Shown here: piece by piece, positions 41,909 to 49,093 of the stretch
Layout of the letters: every line of letters begins with the position of its first letter
How positions within the stretch are numbered: the first letter of the stretch is position 1
Assembly: GCA_910577555.1 (NCBI GenBank)
Contig: CAJTLF010000010.1
Location: 1-64,000, forward strand
Source: an uncultured Christensenella sp.
GTDB lineage: Bacteria > Bacillota > Clostridia > Christensenellales > Borkfalkiaceae
Reading direction: 5' to 3'
Length of the DNA stretch: 64,000 bases
Translations under genes and position numbers: made by a program
Notes under the pieces: model-generated
What the model saw: the letters and a program-made list of their open reading frames with translations, nothing else
Told to the model about the DNA's origin: nothing
Database searches by the model: none

Positions 41909-42773
41909 TAAATTTTCCTATGTAAACAACTTCTTCTTCAAGTTTTTCTTTGTAGCGTTCGTAAACGCGTCTCTTGACTTCGCAAATAAGCTTATAAACG
42001 TCTTTAGCTGTGCCGCTTTCGTTAATAATGAAATTCGCGTGTTCTTTGCTGACGGTTGCTCCACCAAATTGAAGTCCTTTTAAGCCCGTTTCGTCTATAA
42101 TTCTTCCTGCGCTTATATTTTCGGGGTTTTTGAAAACGCACCCGCAACTTTTACCTTTAGGTTGTGCTTTTCGTAAATTTAAAAAATAGTTTACGCTATT
42201 TTTAACTTTTTCTTTGGTGGACTTGGTTACTTTTAACGAAACACTTAAAATAATAGCATTTATGTCACACATAGTACTATGTTTATTGCCAAATTTGCAA
42301 TCTTCAAGCTTTAAATTGTGCGATTTTCCGTCATAAATGAGTACTTCTGTTACGTTACTCTCTATCCGTGTGCAATTAATTCCACCGTTCATAAGCGTTA
42401 AACCGCCTATGCTTGCAGGTATACCCGCAAGATATTCAAGTCCTTCTAAACCATTTAAAATACAGTAATCCAAAAGTTTTTTTACGCTTGTTCCGCTAAG
42501 GCAAGTCAGTGTAGTGCCTTCGTGCGAAATATCGCTCAAAAAACCCGTATGAATAACTGCGCCGTCGTAATCTTCGTCGGACGCAAGTACGTTTGACCCG
42601 TTACCTAAAATAAAGTATTTAGCGTAATTTGTATTTACGAAATCAAAAATTTCCGTGGCTTCATTTATGTTTTTTGGGAAAAAAGCTATTTTTGCGATGC
42701 CGCCAAGTCCGTAAGTAGTATGTTTGGCAAAGCTGAAATTTTCTTCGTAAGCTATATTTTTGGGTAATTGCAC
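41892..42773 (-). CDS. murB: UDP-N-acetylenolpyruvoylglucosamine reductase
   Basis: This 293-residue type II MurB makes UDP-MurNAc in peptidoglycan synthesis. The FAD-binding PP-loop LGNGSNVLASD and the LEGLEYLAGIPASIGG segment are clear. The proton-donor site normally GS in GSxFKNP is GC here (C212). The usual YRxS is replaced by NKHS (163-166), an unusual change at a catalytic position. The C-terminal HANFIINESGTAKDV is conserved. Confidence 0.9.
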   Translation of the reverse strand: MQLPKNIAYEENFSFAKHTTYGLGGIAKIAFFPKNINEATEIFDFVNTNYAKYFILGNGSNVLASDEDYDGAVIHTGFLSDISHEGTTLTCLSGTSVKKLLDYCILNGLEGLEYLAGIPASIGGLTLMNGGINCTRIESNVTEVLIYDGKSHNLKLEDCKFGNKHSTMCDINAIILSVSLKVTKSTKEKVKNSVNYFLNLRKAQPKGKSCGCVFKNPENISAGRIIDETGLKGLQFGGATVSKEHANFIINESGTAKDVYKLICEVKRRVYERYKEKLEEEVVYIGKFNETDV

Positions 42774-42816
42774 TATTCACCTTCTATATAATACCATTTT
42801 TTTGACTTTATATCAA

Positions 42817-43740
42817 TTATTTAAGTAAATTTTTCAACTTATTTTCGTCGTTGTTTGTAATTGCATTATCAATTTCATTTTTTGTGCTTTCACTAATCGG
42901 AGCGACGAGCTTGTTTGTATACGAAAGTTCTTCCATTTGTGCCATTTCGTCGTCGTATAGCTTAGTTCCGTCTCTTAAAAGTCCTATTTTATTTATTTTG
43001 TCACCGTTATTTAAAAGGAACTCAATAAATTTTTCGGCATGAGAATTTTTTTGCGGTTGGTCGGTGCATATAGAAATATTCTGATATAAGTCGTTAAATT
43101 CGGTTAGCGGTTTTATGGAAAACGCAACTTCGCGGGTTTTTAACCGAAATACGTCTCTTTGCGTACCTAAAAGATATTTATAATCGCCGTTAATAAGTTT
43201 AATATACGCTCCCGTGGGCTTATCTCTCGTTGCGTTTTGCAGTCCGCTTAATAATGCCGCCGCGCCCGAAAAATTATCAGTTCCAGAATTGATTACAGTG
43301 TTTTCCGCAGTAACGTCTGAAAACGATGAATTAGGCTCGGTTGTCAGAATACAATATCCGCCGTGACACCAGGTATAAAACGGTTTTTTGCCGTGAATAA
43401 ACTCTTCAATGCCGTAAGTACCGCCGCCGTATGATATTAAGTCGGGTGCGTTTCCGCTACGCAGGTTCATTCTTGCGGCGTCTGCAGAGAGTGCTGTAAC
43501 TTTTATAAAGCAGTTATTTTTCTTAGCAAAATCATCGGCTATATTTTGCAGAAAAGTCGCTCTTGAGCCGCGCCCGCCTTCAAAGCTGTCAATCTGCCAC
43601 AAATTGAGCATTGCGGGAGTTTTGTCGGCTTTTGCATTATCGCTCTGTAATATGGCTAAAACGGGCGTTAATACGATTATACTGATGCACAGAGCGAAAT
43701 AAACGATTTTTTTTATTAAGGTCAAAATTTTTTTCGGCAT
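42817..43740 (-). CDS. Solute-binding-like exported protein
   Basis: This 308-residue protein has an N-terminal signal/anchor (about 1-32, hydrophobic after KKILTLIKK) and the two-lobe pattern of extracellular solute-binding proteins: LNLWQIDSFEGGRGSR, ANDFAKKNNCFIKVTALSAD and LISYGGGTYGI. It lacks a lipobox cysteine at the expected place and has no transporter genes nearby, so it may be an orphan binding protein. ATG 43740 is used since it directly precedes the signal; no Shine-Dalgarno is seen. Confidence 0.7.
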   Translation of the reverse strand: MPKKILTLIKKIVYFALCISIIVLTPVLAILQSDNAKADKTPAMLNLWQIDSFEGGRGSRATFLQNIADDFAKKNNCFIKVTALSADAARMNLRSGNAPDLISYGGGTYGIEEFIHGKKPFYTWCHGGYCILTTEPNSSFSDVTAENTVINSGTDNFSGAAALLSGLQNATRDKPTGAYIKLINGDYKYLLGTQRDVFRLKTREVAFSIKPLTEFNDLYQNISICTDQPQKNSHAEKFIEFLLNNGDKINKIGLLRDGTKLYDDEMAQMEELSYTNKLVAPISESTKNEIDNAITNNDENKLKNLLK

Positions 43741-43921
43741 AATATATAATATTGTCGAAGTCGTTAAAAAATACTTCGGGGAGTATTCGAATGAATACTC
43801 CCCGCCGCTCATTCGCTGAAACGCTCTCAAAAGAGTTTTAACGAACGGGCAAATATATTATAAAGCGTTAACGCTTGTATTAATACATTGTGCAACCTTT
43901 AAGGTTTTATACGGCTAATAT
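43741..43921 (-). repeat. Run of short palindromes in the gap upstream of the solute-binding gene
   Basis: On the minus strand the series is AACCTTAAAGGTT, TGTATTAATACA, AAGCGTTAACGCTT, CTCTTTTGAGAG, then an 11-bp-arm palindrome at 43778-43803 (arm GGGGAGTATTC), then CGAAGT/ACTTCG. A TATAAT follows the third. No gene is seen in this 180-nt stretch. Confidence 0.6.
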
Positions 43922-43954
43922 AAAAAAACCCGCACAATTTTTTTGCGCGGGTTT
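43922..43954 (-). terminator. yebC terminator
   Basis: On the minus strand AAACCCGC pairs with GCGGGTTT, followed by TTTT, 15 nt after the yebC stop. Confidence 0.75.
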
Positions 43955-43970
43955 CGATTATTTTTAAAAA

Positions 43971-44711
43971 TCAGTCTTCGTCTGGTTCTTCGGGTAATTC
44001 CACGTTGTGGTATACGTCCTGTACGTCGTCAAGCTCGTTTAATTTATCGAGCATTTTCGTAAACGTTTCCAACTTATCGCCGTCAAGCGTAATATAGTTC
44101 TGCGGAATCATTTTAATTTCTGCTTCAAGGAAGGTTACGCCTTTACTCTCGAAATAAGCTCTCGCCTGAGACCACTTCTCGGGAGTAGTGTAAACTTCGT
44201 ATACGTCGTCTTCGGTAACGAAATCTTCGGCTTCAGCTTCGAGACAATACTCCATCATAGTGTCTTCGTCTAACGCCACGGTTCTTTCTATCACGAACAA
44301 ACCTTTGTTGTCGAACATATATGAAACGCAACCTGTTTGTCCCATCTGTCCGCCACATTTACCCATTGCGGAGCGGATATCTCCGGCAGTTCTGTTTACG
44401 TTATCGGTAAGCGTCTTGATAATAACTGCCGCACCCGCAACGCCGTAACCTTCGTAAACGAGCTCTTTATAGTCTTTATCACCCATTTCGCCCGCCGCTT
44501 TGGCAATAGAACGCTTGATATTGTCGTTTGGCATATTCGCGGCTTTTGCCTTTGCTATAACGTCGGCAAGTTTAGAGTTCGTATCGGGATTAGGATTTCC
44601 CTTTGCCGCGACTGCGAGCTCTCTGCCTATTTTTGTGAATACCGCCGCTCTTGCCGCATCTGTTTTACCCTTTTTAGCCTGTATATTGTGCCATTTGGAA
44701 TGTCCTGACAT
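43971..44711 (-). CDS. yebC: YebC/PmpR-family DNA-binding protein
   Basis: This 246-residue protein starts MSGHSKWHNIQAKKGKTDA, the family signature, and has VYEGYGVAGAAVIIKTLTDN in the middle. Members bind DNA or ribosomes, and a role in relieving ribosome stalling at proline runs has been described for some. It lies downstream of the SpoU methylase with a 4-nt gap. Confidence 0.93.
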   Translation of the reverse strand: MSGHSKWHNIQAKKGKTDAARAAVFTKIGRELAVAAKGNPNPDTNSKLADVIAKAKAANMPNDNIKRSIAKAAGEMGDKDYKELVYEGYGVAGAAVIIKTLTDNVNRTAGDIRSAMGKCGGQMGQTGCVSYMFDNKGLFVIERTVALDEDTMMEYCLEAEAEDFVTEDDVYEVYTTPEKWSQARAYFESKGVTFLEAEIKMIPQNYITLDGDKLETFTKMLDKLNELDDVQDVYHNVELPEEPDED

Positions 44712-44715
44712 AAAT

Positions 44716-45444
44716 TTAACTCCTGTTCCGTTTTAATTGATACATTGCAATTCCCGCTGAAACCGCCGCGTTTAAGCTCTCGCAGGTTTCACGCATGGGT
44801 ATTTTAACTTTAAATTCCGCGCTTTGCGCTACTCCTTCACTTATTCCGTTACCTTCGTTTCCGATACATAGACAGAAATTATCCGGCGGAGTAAATTCAA
44901 ATACGTTTTCACCGTCCATATCCGCGCAAATAAGCGGAACGCCTTTTAAAAGCGGTAAAATTTCTTCTTCATTTCCGCGGCGGATATTTACGAAAAATAT
45001 TCCGCTCATACTTGCGCGTACCGCCTTAGGTGAGTACGGGTCGGTACAGTTCAAAAGATAGACGTCTTCGTAGCCTGCCGCATTTGCCGTTCTTATTATT
45101 GTACCCAAATTGCCGGGGTCTTGTAAACTATCAAGCAACAGACAACTGTTTTGGGGTGCAATAAGTTCATTTTTCGGTATTTTAACTATCGCGAGAACGC
45201 CTTGCGGGGTTTTTTCGGAAGAAATACTTTCAAAAACTTCGTGCGTAACTACGGTTGCGCCGCTGTAATTTTCGGCAAGTTCGGAGACGCACACAATGCG
45301 CATTATTTCGCAACCGGCGGCGATACATTCGTTTACGGGCTTAATTCCTTCAACGATGTATGCACCCTTTTCTTTGCGGAATTTTTTATCGTTAAGTTTT
45401 GAAATTTCTTTTATAACGGGATTTGCTTTGGATGAAATTATCAT
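44716..45444 (-). CDS. SpoU-family rRNA methyltransferase
   Basis: This 242-residue SPOUT methyltransferase has the three SpoU motifs: DPGNLGTIIRTANA, CIGNEGNGIS and IPMRETCESLNAAVSAGIAM. It ribose-methylates rRNA (TrmH/RlmB group); the exact target is not clear. An N-terminal SpoU_sub_bind-like part (1-95) is present. Confidence 0.9.
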   Translation of the reverse strand: MIISSKANPVIKEISKLNDKKFRKEKGAYIVEGIKPVNECIAAGCEIMRIVCVSELAENYSGATVVTHEVFESISSEKTPQGVLAIVKIPKNELIAPQNSCLLLDSLQDPGNLGTIIRTANAAGYEDVYLLNCTDPYSPKAVRASMSGIFFVNIRRGNEEEILPLLKGVPLICADMDGENVFEFTPPDNFCLCIGNEGNGISEGVAQSAEFKVKIPMRETCESLNAAVSAGIAMYQLKRNRS

Positions 45445-45448
45445 ATAA

Positions 45449-45478
45449 AAAATTAAGCCTTATAAAAAGGCTTAAAAT
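45449..45478 (-). terminator. rplT operon terminator
   Basis: TTAAGCC and GGCTTAA stem with minus-strand T-run TTTTTTAT, between rplT and the methylase gene. Confidence 0.75.
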
Positions 45479-45482
45479 TTGA

Positions 45483-45833
45483 TTATAATGCTGCCTTAGC
45501 CTTGTCCGCAAGTGCGGCAAAAGCGGTTGCGTCGTTTACAGCGATATCGGCAAGAACCTTTCTGTTAAGGTTGATGCCCGCAACTTTAAGTCCGTGCATA
45601 AGCTTGGAATAAGATAAACCGTTAATTCTTGCCGCCGCATTTATACGGGCAATCCAAAGACTGCGCATATCGCGCTTTCTGAGCCTTCTGCCGATATAAG
45701 CGTAGTTCAGCGATTTCATAACCGCTTCGCGTGCAATTCTGTAAGATTTGGATTTATTTCCGAAATAGCCTTTTGCAAGGCGGAATATCTTTCTGCGTTT
45801 TTTAAGTGCGTTTACAGTTCTTTTGATACGCAT
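45483..45833 (-). CDS. rplT: 50S ribosomal protein L20
   Basis: This 116-residue basic protein is ribosomal protein L20, with FRLAKGYFGNKSKSYRIARE and LWIARINAAARINGLSYSKL, and typical length. It ends the infC-rpmI-rplT operon. L20 represses this operon in Bacillus by binding the leader RNA. Confidence 0.97.
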   Translation of the reverse strand: MRIKRTVNALKKRRKIFRLAKGYFGNKSKSYRIAREAVMKSLNYAYIGRRLRKRDMRSLWIARINAAARINGLSYSKLMHGLKVAGINLNRKVLADIAVNDATAFAALADKAKAAL

Positions 45834-45848
45834 CGTTACATCCTCCTA

Positions 45849-46049
45849 TTAACCTTTATAAGGAATCATTGATTTTACGGTTGATTCCTGAGTGGTAGAA
45901 ACAAGCGTATTCTGACGCAAATTTCTCTTTCTTTTTCTGTTTTTGGTTTCAGCTTTATGGTTTTTACCGCCATGGGGTCTTTTCACCTTGCCGGTCGAAG
46001 TAAGCCAAAAGCGTTTTTTAGTACCGCTGTGCGATTTCTGCTTGGGCAT
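45849..46049 (-). CDS. rpmI: 50S ribosomal protein L35
   Basis: This 66-residue basic protein reads MPKQKSHSGTKKRFWLTSTG and is typical L35. ATG 46049 has GGAGG upstream; a longer frame from 46064 is not supported. It lies between infC and rplT. Confidence 0.96.
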   Translation of the reverse strand: MPKQKSHSGTKKRFWLTSTGKVKRPHGGKNHKAETKNRKRKRNLRQNTLVSTTQESTVKSMIPYKG

Positions 46050-46078
46050 AATGTCGTCCTCCAATATATTTAAAACTT

Positions 46079-46600
46079 TTATTTTTCTTTTACGGGCGAA
46101 AGCATCATAATAATCATTCTGCCTTCGGTCGAAGGTTTTTTATCGATTACGGCTTTACCGCCGAGACCGTCGAAAAAGTCCTGCATTACCTTAACACCCT
46201 GATAAGCGCGAGCGTTTTCGCGCCCTTTCATTCTTATTGAAACCTTTACTTTATTTCCCGATTCCAAAAATTTAAGGCATTGTTTCGTTTTTACCGCAAT
46301 ATCACCTACGTCAATCGTCATTGAAAGACGAATTTCCTTTAATTCGACTATCGTCTGGTTTTTACGGTTTTCCTTTTCGCGTTTGGACTGTTCGTATTTG
46401 AATTTGGAATAATCCATAATTTTACATACGGGCGGTACGGCGTTGGGTGAAATCTTCACTAAGTCGAGTTCTGCGTCGTTTGCAAGCCTTTGCGCCTGAA
46501 ACGCAGGCATAACGCCGAGCATGGAGCCGTCGGCTCCAATTACCCTTACTTCCTTGTCGCGAATGGATTCGTTGACGGAATACAAGTCTTTTATAATCAT
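46079..46600 (-). CDS. infC: Translation initiation factor IF-3
   Basis: This 173-residue IF-3 has the N domain (VNESIRDKEVRVIGADG), the linker and C domain with KEIRLSMTIDVGD and VKVSIRMKGRENAR. ATG 46600 follows a GAGAGG site. An upstream in-frame start (46669) lies inside the attenuator and is rejected. It is the first gene of the ribosomal operon under leader control. Confidence 0.95.
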   Translation of the reverse strand: MIIKDLYSVNESIRDKEVRVIGADGSMLGVMPAFQAQRLANDAELDLVKISPNAVPPVCKIMDYSKFKYEQSKREKENRKNQTIVELKEIRLSMTIDVGDIAVKTKQCLKFLESGNKVKVSIRMKGRENARAYQGVKVMQDFFDGLGGKAVIDKKPSTEGRMIIMMLSPVKEK

Positions 46601-46738
46601 ACACCTCTCGAAAAAATTACCGAAAAAAAATCGGGCTGCGCAAAGCAACCCGATATATTCAAGACGCAATAAGTCTTAAACTCGTTATCTTGCCGAACGA
46701 ACCATCCGTGCGGCGAAAGGGGTTACCTTTGCTTAGCA
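46601..46738 (-). ncRNA. Ribosomal protein leader (L20-type) with attenuator
   Basis: The 5' leader of infC-rpmI-rplT carries an intrinsic terminator at 46623-46653 (stem ATCGGG...CCCGAT with TTTTTTTT on the minus strand) ahead of infC. Upstream, AAGGTAACCCCTT and other pairing segments could form the alternative structure. In Bacillus the L20 protein binds this leader. The exact alternative fold was not modelled. Confidence 0.65.
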
Positions 46739-46743
46739 TTAAT

Positions 46744-46772
46744 ATAATACCAATAAAATCCCCTTATGTCAA
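46744..46772 (-). promoter_or_regulatory. Promoter of infC-rpmI-rplT
   Basis: On the minus strand, TTGACA (46767-46772), 17 nt and TATTAT (46744-46749) define a strong promoter just upstream of the leader. Confidence 0.85.
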
Positions 46773-46783
46773 ACGATTTTTAA

Positions 46784-48739
46784 TTAAAAAATAGTCTTTT
46801 CCGCGTTTTCCTTAACAACTTTTTTAAGGAAAGTTTCAAATTTGACGGTATCTTTATTTTCTACGCCGCGTTTGTTTACGTTTACGGTGCCTTCTTCCAT
46901 TTCCTTGTCGCCAACTACGAGAACGTAAGGAATTTTATCTAACTTAGCTTCGCGTATTTTATATCCTATCTTCTCGTTGCGCTTATCAATCTCGCATCTG
47001 ATGCCCGCGAGCATGAGTTTTTCGCAAACTTTTTCAGCATATTCAAGCGTTCTGTCGGTTATAGGAAGTACTTTAACCTGAGTGGGGCACATCCACAGCG
47101 GGAATGCTCCCGCGTACTTTTCTATAAGTAACGCAAGCGTCCTTTCGTAACACCCTATCGAGCTGCGGTGAATAACGAACGGGGTCTGTTTAGTTCCGTC
47201 GGCATCAACGTATTGCATTTCAAAGCTTTCGCCTGCGGCAAAGTCTATCTGAATGGTTATCAAAGTATCTTCTTTGCCGTAAACGTTCTTAGCCTGAATA
47301 TCGAGCTTCGGACCGTAGAACGCCGCTTCGTCGTCCGCTTCCACGTAGGTAAGACCCAAATCGTCCAGTATGACTTTCATCATAGCTTCGGTCTTGTTCC
47401 ACGCTTCGTCGTTGTCTATATATTTATCTGACTTTGACTTGCCGCGCTTTGAAAAACGGAAGGTTACGTCCTGTCTCATTCCCAACGCGTCTAAAATATC
47501 GTAAGAAAGGTCAAGACAGCGTTTAAACTCGTCTTCAACCTGTTCTTTGGTACAGATTATATGACCGTCGGAGAGAGTAAACTGTCTTACTCTTATAAGC
47601 CCGTGCATCTCGCCCGACGCTTCTTTTCTGAATTCGGTTGCCGTTTCGGAATATCTGCAAGGCAAATCACGGTAGGATTTAAGCCCGTTTTTGAAAATCT
47701 GATATTGGAACGGGCAGGTCATAGGGCGCAGAGCCATAATTTCCTCGCCGTTTGCAGATTCGCCGTGTTCGTCCGTTTCGCCCAGAATAAACATTTTATC
47801 GCGGTAGTGCGCCCAGTGACCGGAAATTTTATAAAGGTCGCTTTTAGCCATATTTGGCGTTCTGGTAATCATAAACCCGCGTTTTGCTTCTTCGTCTTCT
47901 ACGAAACGGGTTAAAATCTGCAAAATTTTCGCGCCTTTAGGCATAAGTATAGGTAACCCCTGACCAATGACGTCGCTCGTCATAAAAATACCCAAGTCGC
48001 GCCCCAATTTATTGTGGTCGCGCTTTTTTGCTTCTTCCACTGCCGTCAGATATTCTTCGAGCTGTGCTTTTTTCTCGAAAGCCGTGCCGTAAATTCGGGT
48101 AAGCATCTTGTTTTTCTCGTTTCCGCGCCAATATGCGCCCGTCAAAGAAGTGAGCTTGAACGCCTTGATTTTACCCGTATTCGGCAAATGCGGTCCGCGG
48201 CAAAGGTCAGTGAAAGAGCCTTGCTTGTAGAAAGAAATAACGGCGTCGTCTGGTAAATCTTCAATGAGTTCGACTTTATAACTCTCACCGTATTTTTTCA
48301 TGAGCTTGAGCGCGTCTTCACGCGGCAACTCGAATCTTTCGATTGCCGTTTTGGAATTTATTATCTTTTGCATTTCGGTTTCTATTTTTTCGAAATCGTC
48401 CTGCGTAATGGGCGTTTTGAAATCGATATCGTAATAAAAGCCGCTGTCTATTACGGGGCCGATAGCAAGTTTACACGTGGGGAAAATATTTTTTATCGCC
48501 TGTGCGAGAACGTGAGCGCAGGTATGGCGGTACACTTCAAGCCCTTCGTTGTCCTTTAAGGTTACGACTTCAAGAGTATCGCCGTTTTTAAGAGTTGCGG
48601 AAAGGTCGCAAAGAACGCCGTTTATCTTTGCCGCAACTGCCGAGCGCGCAAGCCCTTCGCTTATCTTTGCCGCCGCAGCTGCACAGTTGCAACCTTCGTC
48701 AACCTGTATTTCATCGCCGTTTTTAAGTAAAATGTTCAT
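46784..48739 (-). CDS. thrS: Threonine-tRNA ligase
   Basis: This 651-residue synthetase has the TGS domain (1-60), the editing domain (HTCAHVLAQAIKN, with HxxxH), the class II catalytic core with FRKEASGEMHGLIRVRQFTLSDGH (motif 2 region) and the anticodon domain. Zinc-binding residues CPF...H appear in the core. It is preceded by a T-box leader, so expression depends on uncharged tRNA-Thr. Confidence 0.96.
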   Translation of the reverse strand: MNILLKNGDEIQVDEGCNCAAAAAKISEGLARSAVAAKINGVLCDLSATLKNGDTLEVVTLKDNEGLEVYRHTCAHVLAQAIKNIFPTCKLAIGPVIDSGFYYDIDFKTPITQDDFEKIETEMQKIINSKTAIERFELPREDALKLMKKYGESYKVELIEDLPDDAVISFYKQGSFTDLCRGPHLPNTGKIKAFKLTSLTGAYWRGNEKNKMLTRIYGTAFEKKAQLEEYLTAVEEAKKRDHNKLGRDLGIFMTSDVIGQGLPILMPKGAKILQILTRFVEDEEAKRGFMITRTPNMAKSDLYKISGHWAHYRDKMFILGETDEHGESANGEEIMALRPMTCPFQYQIFKNGLKSYRDLPCRYSETATEFRKEASGEMHGLIRVRQFTLSDGHIICTKEQVEDEFKRCLDLSYDILDALGMRQDVTFRFSKRGKSKSDKYIDNDEAWNKTEAMMKVILDDLGLTYVEADDEAAFYGPKLDIQAKNVYGKEDTLITIQIDFAAGESFEMQYVDADGTKQTPFVIHRSSIGCYERTLALLIEKYAGAFPLWMCPTQVKVLPITDRTLEYAEKVCEKLMLAGIRCEIDKRNEKIGYKIREAKLDKIPYVLVVGDKEMEEGTVNVNKRGVENKDTVKFETFLKKVVKENAEKTIF

Positions 48740-48969
48740 AATAACTCTCCCTTTGCTTTGTCAAAATAAAAAAGCCTTAAACGAATATAGTCGTTTAAGG
48801 ACGCAAATTCCGCGCGGTTCCACCTTAATTGCTCTTGCCTATTACAAGAGCCGCTCTTAAAAGTTACGGATTATAAAAAGTGGTTTTCCCGTTCTCCTTG
48901 GAAACTGCGCGGATTTCAGCTGCCCGCGCTCTCTGTAAGCCCCTTGGCGGTACTTGTCTTTTACCGATT
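48740..48969 (-). ncRNA. T-box riboswitch upstream of thrS
   Basis: The minus strand has the T-box sequence AAGGTGGAACCGCG (about 48811-48824) in the antiterminator, a stem I region with an AGAGAG loop and GCTGAAA, and a terminator at 48768-48800 (CCTTAAACG stem with CTTTTTT). The putative specifier is ACC in GGGAAAACCACTTTT, a threonine codon, just 3' of stem I. When tRNA-Thr is uncharged it binds the leader and thrS is transcribed. Confidence 0.88.
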
Positions 48970-48975
48970 ACGATA

Positions 48976-49004
48976 ATTCTAATACTAAAAAACTTGTTTG
49001 TCAA
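48976..49004 (-). promoter_or_regulatory. thrS promoter
   Basis: TTGACA (48999-49004), 17 nt and TAGAAT (48976-48981) on the minus strand set the start of the T-box leader at about 48969. Confidence 0.85.
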
Positions 49005-49035
49005 CAAGATTAAAGTCCTTTTTATTTAAAAATAT

Positions 49036-49064
49036 TTGCCAATTATATTAAAATACCGTATAAT
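49036..49064 (+). promoter_or_regulatory. leuS promoter
   Basis: TTGCCA (49036-49041), 17 nt and TATAAT (49059-49064) lie 29 nt before the leuS ATG. The leader is short with no T-box. Confidence 0.75.
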
Positions 49065-49093
49065 AAATTTTAACGAATATTCAAGGATTTTTT

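Noticed and set aside
43741..43921. The palindrome run as a CRISPR array
   Set aside because: The palindromes differ in sequence and length and have no constant spacer size. No cas gene is present.
46601..46669. Extended IF-3 start at 46669
   Set aside because: The extra codons cover the attenuator terminator and do not resemble IF-3, while ATG 46600 has a ribosome site.
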